Below, piece by piece: positions 1 through 7,567 of a stretch of 64,000 bases of DNA. The DNA lies in NCBI GenBank assembly GCA_003058525.1, contig QBVD01000042.1, positions 1 to 64,000 on the forward strand, read 5' to 3'. The translations under genes and the position numbers were made by a program. The notes below the pieces were generated by a model that saw only the letters and a list, made by a program, of their open reading frames with translations, was not told the origin of the DNA and ran no database searches. This DNA is from a gamma proteobacterium symbiont of Ctena orbiculata. Lineage in GTDB: Bacteria > Pseudomonadota > Gammaproteobacteria > Chromatiales > Chromatiaceae. Position 1 is the first letter of the stretch. Each line of letters begins with the position of its first letter.

Positions 1-17
1 CATTTCAGGAAGTTAAT

Positions 18-170
18 TCACCCCACACATAGATATACCATAATGAATATCGTATGCAGCCATCCCACAACCTTACATCGGCTGCCATAGAGCATATACA
101 GCGGCATGGAAAGCGTGCCGAAACCGAAGTGGATACCTGATACTGTCCAATTGGCAATAGGGGTTGGCAT
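18..170 (-). CDS. Possible short membrane peptide or gene remnant
   Basis: A 50-codon reading frame starts at ATG and ends at TGA, and it is mostly hydrophobic (for example LHTIFIMVYLCVG near the C-terminus). There is no convincing ribosome binding site, and an in-frame stop lies just upstream of the ATG. It may be the remains of a membrane protein gene left beside the MITE at 223-490, or it may be chance. I do not recognise the sequence. Confidence 0.15.
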   Translation of the reverse strand: MPTPIANWTVSGIHFGFGTLSMPLYMLYGSRCKVVGWLHTIFIMVYLCVG

Positions 171-222
171 GTCGACAAATCAAGGAAGAGTCAAGCATTG
201 AACATCGATGCCGTTAATGAGC

Positions 223-490
223 TAGGGCCTGTTAACACTAATCCAATCGACTCTGCTGGAGCTGTTTTTTTACCCAGCAAGGCAGAATGAGCGAGGTTTA
301 GCCGTGCTAAATGAGCGAATGATAACGCCGCTGGGTGGAAAAACAGCCCAGCCCTTCGGGTTGTGCCTGAAAATGCGCCACTCGGCGTTGCTCGTCGCTC
401 ATTTGGAATCACCAAACTTCACTCCTCGCACCTTGATTGGCGCATTTTCAGACACAACAGAGCCGATTGGATTAGTGTTAACAGGCCCTA
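223..490. mobile_element. MITE copy A (two-hairpin form) with TA target duplication
   Basis: The terminal inverted repeats begin GGGCCTGTTAACACTAATCC (left, from 225) and end with the reverse complement (right, to 488). TA flanks both ends. The interior holds two long imperfect hairpins: one around a CAGC...GCTG stem and one around TTGTGCCTGAAAATGCGCC / GGCGCATTTTCAGACACAA. There is no transposase inside. TA duplication with short inverted repeats fits a non-autonomous element moved by an IS630/Tc1-mariner-type transposase; this is inference from the target site. Related copies are at 9917-10212 and 23139-23315, with single or paired ends at 6335, 7567 and 29479. Confidence 0.85.
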
Positions 491-633
491 GGAAAGTGAC
501 CATCAGAAATACCCAACATTAGGTGTGGCGGCCGGGAATCGCGCCGAACTCGCCAGCAACCTCTACCGATGGTCACAGATGTGGTGTAGATGATCCTGGG
601 ATCAAAGCGAAAATCGGGCGAAACCTTGTCATT

Positions 634-1692
634 ATGTCTAACGTACTTATCATTGATGATCAATCAATAACCAGAATGATTTTACAGGAATTGGTTGGTT
701 CCATAGATAAGGATATCACTTCAACCTGCTTTGCCGACCCTACCCAGGCGCTCGAATGGGCAAAATCCCATGAAATCGATCTGGTTATCACGGATTACAA
801 AATGCCGCAGATGGATGGCATTGAGTTTATCAAGTGGATCAGGCGAATACCTCGCTGCAATGATGTTCCGGTGATGATCGTCACCTGTGTGGAGGATCAA
901 TCGATTCGCTATCTTGCACTGGAATCCGGTGCCAACGACTTTATCACCAAACCCATTGATCATACAGAGTGCCGTGCCCGTTGCCATAATATGCTGACCA
1001 TGAGTCTGCAGCGAAAACTGATAAAGGACCGGGCGTTGTTGTTGGAGCGGGAGATCCGTAAAACCACTCAGGAGCTGCATGACCGGGAGCAGGAGACCTT
1101 GATGAGGCTGGCAAAGGCCGGGGAGTACCGGGATGAAGACACCGGGAACCATATCCTGCGCATATCCCGCTACTCAAAGCTGATTGCCCATCGCCTTGGC
1201 CTATCTCACGAACGATGTGATTTGATCGCCCAGTCCGCACCCATGCATGATATAGGCAAAATCGGCATACCTGACGCCATTCTTCTGAAACCAGGGCGAT
1301 TAACCCCGGAAGAGTACAAAATCATGCAACGCCACACGCTTGTAGGCTATGAGATTCTTAAAGACAGCCTCTCAAAATATATTCAGATTGGAGCAGTTAT
1401 TGCGCTCAATCACCACGAAAAATTCAATGGTGAGGGCTACCCACACGGCCTGAAGGGCGATAGCATTCCTCTGGAAGCTCGTATCGTGGCCATCGCCGAT
1501 GTGTTTGACGCCCTGGTAACCGACAGGCCATACAAAAAGAGCTGGCCTATGGAGAAGGCGATTGAGTATATTAATGAGGAGCGAGGCAAACACTTCGATC
1601 CGGACTGTGCCGAAGCCTTTCTCAGTGAACTACAGGAGGTAGAATTGATTCACCATGCATTAAAAGCCGCCCCCAGAAGGACCGATGCGTGA
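634..1692 (+). CDS. rpfG: RpfG-like response regulator with HD-GYP c-di-GMP phosphodiesterase domain
   Basis: This 352-residue protein has an N-terminal receiver domain (acceptor Asp in VITDYKMP, acidic pocket IIDD) and a C-terminal HD-GYP domain. The metal-binding HD is in APMHDIGKIGIP, followed by HHEKFNGEGYP. HD-GYP enzymes hydrolyse cyclic di-GMP in the cytoplasm, and RpfG is the response partner of the DSF sensor RpfC. The start was set at the ATG before SNVLIIDD because family members begin there; the open frame runs further upstream without family-like sequence. The next gene overlaps by 4 bases (GTGA), so the two are co-transcribed. An RpfC-like kinase is encoded convergently at 3627-6128, which supports the RpfG assignment. 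No DSF synthase (RpfF) is in the window. Confidence 0.85.
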   Translation: MSNVLIIDDQSITRMILQELVGSIDKDITSTCFADPTQALEWAKSHEIDLVITDYKMPQMDGIEFIKWIRRIPRCNDVPVMIVTCVEDQSIRYLALESGANDFITKPIDHTECRARCHNMLTMSLQRKLIKDRALLLEREIRKTTQELHDREQETLMRLAKAGEYRDEDTGNHILRISRYSKLIAHRLGLSHERCDLIAQSAPMHDIGKIGIPDAILLKPGRLTPEEYKIMQRHTLVGYEILKDSLSKYIQIGAVIALNHHEKFNGEGYPHGLKGDSIPLEARIVAIADVFDALVTDRPYKKSWPMEKAIEYINEERGKHFDPDCAEAFLSELQEVELIHHALKAAPRRTDA

Positions 1693-3599
1693 GCATACCT
1701 GCGGAGAACCGCCTGCCATCCCCGGCTGATCCATCCATCACGGGACGCCGATACCACGGTACGGCTTTTATCATTAGTAGCATTGTGGTCTGCTATATGG
1801 TGAGTCAGTTTCTCTGGCTGGAACCGTCTGCAGACCAACTGGCAACCGTCACCCTGGCTGCTTATTACGCCATGATACGGATGATCCAGCTCATCACAAT
1901 TCGTAAACCGTATCATCTCCCGCTGCATTTACATGGTCCGCTGGTCGTTTTCGATCAAATATACCTGGGTGTTATGACGCTGTCCGGACTACCCGTCTAC
2001 TTGACATTGCCACTGAGTGGATTATTGCTCTTTATGACGAGATCACTGGGTGTGAGTTATGTATTAATCGCCATACCCGTAACCTTTGCCATTGTGCTCT
2101 ATTCACTGATCGGCTTTTCTGGTTTTCAGCTGAATGCGCCGACTGCCATCATCATATCACTGGCGACGGTTTTCACTGCCAGCCTCAATATACTGCTGCC
2201 ACTATTCATCGCGGCAATACGCAAATCCAGCCCATCAGAAAAACGCAATTCACAGGAGAACGAATCTCAGAAATCTGAGCAAGCACCACAACAGAATACA
2301 CGTTTTTCCTCTCCTATCATGGAAAAATCAGGGTTGCGTATTCTGATAATATCAAATAATGATAATCGGCTGACATCAATATCCGACCACTTCAACGACT
2401 GGGGCTATGACTACACAATCAGCAGGAATTGTGTTCAGGCGTTCAGGCACATGCTGTCTCGTTATCAGCTCAATAAATTCGTTTCCTACACAACTGTGAT
2501 AGTTGATCAGCAGGGGCTGGATCTCGACCCGATATCACTGGCGCAACTGATACAAAATGAACCCAGGCTGGCAGGTACAAGACTGATCTGCTACAAGGCT
2601 CCCTCTGTTCTTCATCAGCAATCACATCAGTTATACCAAGCGGGCTATGCCGCACTCCTCGAAAGCCCCCTGAATAAAGCCCGACTGTTCAGTGCGCTTC
2701 ACGGGGAGCAACAGCAATACCTGGATTCCACCAACATTATCTGCCTCTCAGAACGCAGAGCACACAAAAAGAGCAAACCAAAACAGGGAATTATCCTGCT
2801 TGCAGATTCCGCGTCTTCTGAAAGAACCACTCTCAGTAAAGCACTTATTCAGGCAGGCTATAAAGTGCATATGGTGGATGATGGCGATCAGGCACTTGAT
2901 GCGCTTGAAGAAGAATCCGTTGACCTTGCGATTGTCAATATCAACCTCTCAATTATGAGCGGCACCCAAGTACTCAAACTCCATCGCTTTACCACACCCT
3001 ATAAACAATGGGTGCCATTTGTATTTTTGAGTAATGAAAACAATGCGGATACGTTACGGCTCTGCCGTTCAATCGGAGTACAGGCCTGCTTCTTCAAACC
3101 TGTGGTTGCGACCGATTTGCTGGAGATGATTCCTACATTGCTCACCCAGCATCAATCAATAGATACCGACCTCAACCACTACCACATAATACCTGAAGAG
3201 AACAATCTAACGCATTTTCAAAACGCCAGCCTGCTGGATCATATGACACTTTTACGTCTGGAACGGCTGGATAGCGGTATCACATTCATTAATGACTTGA
3301 TCAAAATTTTTGAGGCGGAAGGGTCAGTAGTACTACGCACCATGCGGCAAGCCGTGGATAGGAAACAATTTGGGCTATTTCTCGATCAAGCACAAATACT
3401 ACTGGACAGTGCCGGCCAACTTGGCGCATTTGCCCTGTATGAGCTGAACCGTAATGCGACCAGGTTACGAGCATATGAATTCGAATATAGAGGTTATGAA
3501 GTATTGGAAGAAATAGAAAAGACCTTCAACCTCACCTTACAAGCCTACTCCCATTATCTCTCTCAGCGTGCCGCAGCGCTGAAAAAGGACCGAATTTAG
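1689..3599 (+). CDS. Kinase-less RpfC/RpfH-like membrane protein with degenerate receiver and HPt regions
   Basis: This 636-residue protein starts at GTG and overlaps the HD-GYP gene by 4 bases. About five membrane segments (residues 25-180) match the layout of the RpfC sensor domain. There is no histidine kinase core. Two receiver-like folds follow (about 216-340 and 367-480). In the second, the usual acceptor Asp is Asn417 (LAIVNINL) and only one acidic residue remains at the pocket (LLADS). The C-terminal 100 residues look like an HPt module whose phospho-histidine position is Gln (AQILLDSAGQLGA). So every phosphotransfer site I can place is lost. Xanthomonas has RpfH, an RpfC-like membrane protein without kinase, between rpfG and rpfC. 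This gene has the same position next to rpfG but keeps extra pseudo-domains. Confidence 0.7.
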   Translation: MSIPAENRLPSPADPSITGRRYHGTAFIISSIVVCYMVSQFLWLEPSADQLATVTLAAYYAMIRMIQLITIRKPYHLPLHLHGPLVVFDQIYLGVMTLSGLPVYLTLPLSGLLLFMTRSLGVSYVLIAIPVTFAIVLYSLIGFSGFQLNAPTAIIISLATVFTASLNILLPLFIAAIRKSSPSEKRNSQENESQKSEQAPQQNTRFSSPIMEKSGLRILIISNNDNRLTSISDHFNDWGYDYTISRNCVQAFRHMLSRYQLNKFVSYTTVIVDQQGLDLDPISLAQLIQNEPRLAGTRLICYKAPSVLHQQSHQLYQAGYAALLESPLNKARLFSALHGEQQQYLDSTNIICLSERRAHKKSKPKQGIILLADSASSERTTLSKALIQAGYKVHMVDDGDQALDALEEESVDLAIVNINLSIMSGTQVLKLHRFTTPYKQWVPFVFLSNENNADTLRLCRSIGVQACFFKPVVATDLLEMIPTLLTQHQSIDTDLNHYHIIPEENNLTHFQNASLLDHMTLLRLERLDSGITFINDLIKIFEAEGSVVLRTMRQAVDRKQFGLFLDQAQILLDSAGQLGAFALYELNRNATRLRAYEFEYRGYEVLEEIEKTFNLTLQAYSHYLSQRAAALKKDRI

Positions 3600-3626
3600 A
3601 TTTTGCAACGTCGCTGCGGTATATAG

Positions 3627-6128
3627 CTAAGGTTGCCTCTTTTGAAGATAGTGGTTCAGTGCCTGGCAGGTCACGGAATAGGTCGAGGATATTTTTGCCA
3701 ACATCTTTACTCCGCGGCTATGTAAATCCGACTGTTCGATACCTGACACGGCAGAGCACACCGTCTTGAGAGAGAAGGCTCCCATACCAGAGGCATTGTC
3801 TGCGATGGCATGGGCACTATCCCGATATTGATTAAGATCCCCCTCCTCCAATGACTTTTGCATATTTATCAGCTGGGCATCACTGTCGCGTAAAAAGCTA
3901 TCAGCCATACTCTGCAAAAAATTTGGGTCTTTACTCAGTTTTTCCAAATCCATCAGTGTCTTGTGATCGAGCACCTGAAGATGCCTCACCGAATTGGCCT
4001 CTCGTAGAGGCTGATCCATCAATGTACCCGGTGGAATGTCCATCATTTCTATACCCAATACACGATTCACCATTTCAAGCAGGTGAGATGAACGGACCGG
4101 TTTAGTCAAATAGGCGCTGACACCAATCTCATCACACTGTTTAACAGCTTCCGTCGTTGCATTCGCTGTAAGAATCATGAATGGCATCTGCGCTTCATCC
4201 ACATGCATGGCGCGGTAGTGTTTTATGACATCAATACCACCGACATCAGGCATTTGCAGGTCCACTATCGCCAGATCATAGGGTTTTGTATCCAATAGCG
4301 CTATCGCCTCCTCTCCATTGGAAGCCACATCAACGGTATGACCCTGCATTTCCAATATTTTCTTTACAACCTTCTGGTTGATCAGATTATCTTCCGCCAA
4401 CAATATACAAGAGTGTGTGGATTCTCTCGGTGGTAACCCCTTAAACACCATAGACCCGGCATCTACTCCTTGTCGTGTCTTGTGAAGTACATACATGAAT
4501 GCATGGTGGAGCTTTTTATGAGTGACGGGAGGTGACACGATGGCGGAACATCCATCACTATCACCTGCCTTGATATCATCCCTTACACAGACTATAGAAA
4601 GTCTGTCCAGACTTTTTTCCGCCCTGATCGCACTTATCAACTCATCAACAGCGAGACCTGTGTAGTTTTCATCAATAATTGCCATATCAAACGGAGAGTC
4701 CATTTTCTCCGCATTCAATAACTCAAGAAAGCCATCGGCAACACTGGTGCACACTTTTGTTATCATCTGCCGTTCCTGCAGATAATCGAGTACATGGTTC
4801 TCATTTGACAGCAAATCGGTAAACAGAAGCACTTTGACTTCATCGAGACATATCTCATCATCTAACAGCTTCCCTGGCAGCGCGGGTAATACGAACCAGA
4901 AACGACTGCCTTCGCCAGGCCGGCTTTCAACTCCGATTTCCCCTCCCAGCAGCTCAACCAACTGTTTTGTAATCGTTGTCCCAAGTCCACTGCCGGAATT
5001 TTGATGAATTGTTGTCTCATCACATTGAGAGAAACGGTCAAATATCCGCTGTTGCTGGGATTCCGAAATGCCAATACCGGTATCGATCACCTCAAACAGC
5101 AGCCAGGAATCTCCTCCTTTAAGGTGCTCTCCCGCGGTTGGAGAGAGCCGCAGTGTTACACTCCCTTGTTGGGTAAACTTGATAGCATTATTTAGAAGAT
5201 TGATCAGTATCTGTCGCACCAGTTGCGGATCTGTCCGAACCACAGGCGTTACGGCCATATCGATCCAACTGTTCAGCTTAATCGATTTTGCATCCGCGCT
5301 AGGCTGCATCATCGCCAGGACATCCTGAATAAGTCGTAAGATGTCGTGATCTTTGAGTAACACCTCCACCTTACCTGCTTCGATTTTCGAAAAATCAAGA
5401 ATATCCTCTATCAGATTCAACAATGTCTCAGCTGATGCCTGAATGGTGCGCATAATCTCCCGTTGCTCGATTCCCATTGGCGTGCTCGCCAACAAATCGG
5501 TCATCCCGACAACACCGTTCAGAGGAGTACGGATTTCATGACTCATATTCGCCAGAAAACGGCTCTTTGCCGTGCTGGCGGCTTCAGCCCGTAACTTTTC
5601 TTTTTCCAGGCGTCTCAACAGTAGTGTCACATACAAGGTGGTTATCAAAAGCCCGATTAACAGGCCGGTACTCATAAGCTTGTGCTGAAACCAGAATTCA
5701 TTGTTCATTATCACAATGCTGAATCCGATCATACTAAGCCCGCTGGTCAGAACGAGTGCAGTGGTACCAAAACGAAAACCATTGCCCAAACTGATCCAGA
5801 GATAGAAGACATAGAGCATTGCTGCATATTCACCGCCTATCCACATTGACCAGGTGATCATCCCCACATCGAACAGCATGGTCAGTTGACGGCGTAAAAG
5901 ATAGCGCTTTGGATCGATGGTAATCGCAATGAGAATACAAATTGCGACGAAGAAATATAGCGAAGCAATATAAAGAAGCTGATGATAGAGGTCATCCGGT
6001 GGCGTGAAGAGTTGCAATGCGAAGCAATAGATTAGCATCAGTATTGCCATCACGACGCGCACAATCGACTGCTCCCACTCCCGGTCTGGGGCGGACTTCA
6101 GTCGATCAATGATTGTTTTGAGTTGCAT
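3627..6128 (-). CDS. rpfC: RpfC-like hybrid sensor histidine kinase (TM sensor, HisKA, HATPase, receivers, HPt)
   Basis: This 833-residue membrane kinase has an N-terminal sensor with the RpfC pattern: a DREWEQSIVR stretch before the first helix and WISLGNGFRFG in the fourth or fifth. The phospho-acceptor is His197 (MSHEIRTPL), followed by ATPase boxes (DTGIGI, GSGLGTTI). Next come a degenerate receiver (about 430-550), an intact receiver with acceptor Asp in AIVDLQMP, and a C-terminal HPt with a His in SAHAIADNASGMGA. RpfC senses diffusible fatty-acid signals in xanthomonads; the ligand here is unknown. The gene is convergent with the rpfG operon, with only 27 bases between the stop codons. 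In xanthomonads rpfG, rpfH and rpfC lie together on one strand, so this arrangement is rearranged. Confidence 0.8.
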   Translation of the reverse strand: MQLKTIIDRLKSAPDREWEQSIVRVVMAILMLIYCFALQLFTPPDDLYHQLLYIASLYFFVAICILIAITIDPKRYLLRRQLTMLFDVGMITWSMWIGGEYAAMLYVFYLWISLGNGFRFGTTALVLTSGLSMIGFSIVIMNNEFWFQHKLMSTGLLIGLLITTLYVTLLLRRLEKEKLRAEAASTAKSRFLANMSHEIRTPLNGVVGMTDLLASTPMGIEQREIMRTIQASAETLLNLIEDILDFSKIEAGKVEVLLKDHDILRLIQDVLAMMQPSADAKSIKLNSWIDMAVTPVVRTDPQLVRQILINLLNNAIKFTQQGSVTLRLSPTAGEHLKGGDSWLLFEVIDTGIGISESQQQRIFDRFSQCDETTIHQNSGSGLGTTITKQLVELLGGEIGVESRPGEGSRFWFVLPALPGKLLDDEICLDEVKVLLFTDLLSNENHVLDYLQERQMITKVCTSVADGFLELLNAEKMDSPFDMAIIDENYTGLAVDELISAIRAEKSLDRLSIVCVRDDIKAGDSDGCSAIVSPPVTHKKLHHAFMYVLHKTRQGVDAGSMVFKGLPPRESTHSCILLAEDNLINQKVVKKILEMQGHTVDVASNGEEAIALLDTKPYDLAIVDLQMPDVGGIDVIKHYRAMHVDEAQMPFMILTANATTEAVKQCDEIGVSAYLTKPVRSSHLLEMVNRVLGIEMMDIPPGTLMDQPLREANSVRHLQVLDHKTLMDLEKLSKDPNFLQSMADSFLRDSDAQLINMQKSLEEGDLNQYRDSAHAIADNASGMGAFSLKTVCSAVSGIEQSDLHSRGVKMLAKISSTYSVTCQALNHYLQKRQP

Positions 6129-6334
6129 GACTATTACTGCGTCCTGCTTAATTGTTCTTCAAGCCCCGTGACAGTTATTCATCACACCCCGAGAGAGAAT
6201 CACAGGCATTAACCATATTTGCATCATGGTTGATTACGTTTTCGAGCTGAGTTCCGTAGTAACCATGCGATAATCAGTTAACATTACCATATCAATCTAT
6301 CGCATAGGCGACAGATTCCCTGGCTATCTGGTAT

Positions 6335-6351
6335 TAGGGTCTGTTAACACT
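6335..6351. mobile_element. MITE terminal repeat, left end, diverged
   Basis: TAGGGTCTGTTAACACT matches the first 15 bases of the MITE terminal repeat with one substitution, preceded by the TA target. The oppositely oriented end at 7543-7567 also carries a diverged base in the same GGG(T/C)C block. The two could bound one longer element of about 1.2 kb that carries the YbaK-domain gene, or they could be unrelated relics. Confidence 0.6.
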
Positions 6352-6644
6352 GCAAATAGTATAGTTACTTAAGCGAGGAATAGTGTATGGGATTATAATT
6401 TAACGTTTACAGAATTAAAGTTTATGGCTTGCTCGAATATAACCCAATGCTGCGGGCCTTCCATGCCTGCTTTCGGTCCCCCTGCACCCGCACCCCGTTA
6501 GACGGATCTTCTTGCAACGATAGTCAAAGCATCCGGGATAAGTTCCACCTTTATCTCTTCGAATTCGAAAAGCTACTGATATTGTCTGAGGAGTGCATTA
6601 TCACATCGCTTTCTGTGAAACTACTGGAATGATGCTCAATTGTA

Positions 6645-6667
6645 AACCATCACCTGTAATGATGGTT
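6645..6667. repeat. Short inverted repeat, 8-base arms
   Basis: AACCATCA and TGATGGTT are separated by 7 bases. No T-tract follows on either strand. It could be an operator or a relic hairpin; function unknown. Confidence 0.4.
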
Positions 6668-6760
6668 AATACAGATGAAAACTGATCTGCTTTGTTAAAT
6701 AAACACCTAAGATATTTCGATATACCAAATTATCGATCGGTGATCAGGTAAATTCAATTG

Positions 6761-6782
6761 AGCGGCTCCCATCGGAGCCGCT
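6761..6782 (-). terminator. Terminator-like hairpin downstream of the YbaK-domain gene
   Basis: A perfect 9-base stem (AGCGGCTCC / GGAGCCGCT) with a 4-base loop begins 10 bases after the stop codon of the 6792-7262 gene. On the minus strand it is followed by a modestly T-rich stretch (TTGAATTT). Confidence 0.6.
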
Positions 6783-6791
6783 GATTGTGTT

Positions 6792-7262
6792 TCAGTGATG
6801 GCGACTTATATCCACCGGTTCAGCATCACCCAGCAGATGGGCGAACTGTTCACCTGAAACCTTGACCAAGTGTTCGTGATCACCCGACTCGAAATAGACC
6901 TCGGGTTGATTCAGCAATGTTCTGTCAACCAGGGTGATCAGCTTGTACGCAGTACCGAGGGGTGGTATGGCGCCCCGTTCGCAGTCGGGAAAGAGCTGTA
7001 TCAACTCATTCTCGGTGGCAAGGCCTACCTCTCTATCGAGCAAGCGATGCAGTTTTCCCAGGTGGACATGGTAATCGCAGGGCACGACCACCATCATGTA
7101 CTCATCCCCCTCCTTGACGATGACTGCCTTGGCTAGATGGTCACTCTCCACATGGGCGGCGCCGGCACTCTCCATACTGGATTGGGTATGTTTATGGGCG
7201 ATCAGCTCATAGGGTATGGCTTGTCCCTCCAAATAGGATCGGACGGTATTGGAAACACTCAT
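6792..7262 (-). CDS. YbaK/ProX-type aminoacyl-tRNA deacylase domain protein
   Basis: This 156-residue protein is a single YbaK/EbsC-like domain. The conserved lysine is in AKAVIVK, and the family GAIPPLG loop is present. Relatives hydrolyse mischarged tRNA (Cys-tRNA-Pro or Ala-tRNA-Pro) in the cytoplasm; which substrate applies here cannot be read from sequence. The start is supported by GGAGG at a good spacing (GGAGGTAAGCC before ATG). The gene stands alone, with a hairpin terminator just downstream. It lies between two MITE ends (6335 and 7567), which raises the possibility that it travels with the element. Confidence 0.8.
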   Translation of the reverse strand: MSVSNTVRSYLEGQAIPYELIAHKHTQSSMESAGAAHVESDHLAKAVIVKEGDEYMMVVVPCDYHVHLGKLHRLLDREVGLATENELIQLFPDCERGAIPPLGTAYKLITLVDRTLLNQPEVYFESGDHEHLVKVSGEQFAHLLGDAEPVDISRHH

Positions 7263-7542
7263 GGCTTACCTCCAAATGGCTTGTCAGATGAAAGGCCACT
7301 TCGCATAGGGTTATTTACGGTATACCACAAAAAAATGACAGCGTTTTGAATCGATGAAGGACTCTATATCAATTTTAGCCGATCCTCAGCATTGCGTTGG
7401 GAACGAATTTGTAGGTACCGACAAATAATACGAGGTCATGGCGTCATCAAATCGTGCTGGATTAATTATTTCATTTGCATTATTGGGTGACGATAAACGT
7501 TGGTCACTGATTTTGTCGGCTGCAGAGAATACAAGTGAGGTA

Positions 7543-7567
7543 ATCGGATTAGTGTTAACAGGTCCTA
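7543..7567. mobile_element. MITE terminal repeat, right end, abutting the TIR gene stop codon
   Basis: ATCGGATTAGTGTTAACAGG followed by TCC and TA is the right terminal repeat with two changes from copies A and B. The last base of the element and the TA target form CTA, which is the TAG stop codon of the minus-strand TIR gene. Confidence 0.75.

Larger units (their letters stand above)
6129..6791. other. Gene-poor interval upstream of the rpfC-like gene
   Basis: No convincing gene is present. The interval holds an inverted repeat AACCAT/ATGGTT (6211-6231) in the likely promoter region of the minus-strand kinase, one MITE end at about 6335, an 8-base inverted repeat at 6645-6667 and the terminator-like hairpin at 6761-6782. 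Confidence 0.5.

Noticed and set aside
304..522. Short frames within MITE copies A and B
   Set aside because: They translate terminal-repeat sequence (ending [12 protein letters not shown] text) and recur only because the element recurs.
6429..6632. 67-codon plus-strand frame
   Set aside because: A TTG start without a ribosome binding site, and no protein-like conservation pattern; probably chance in a gene-poor stretch.
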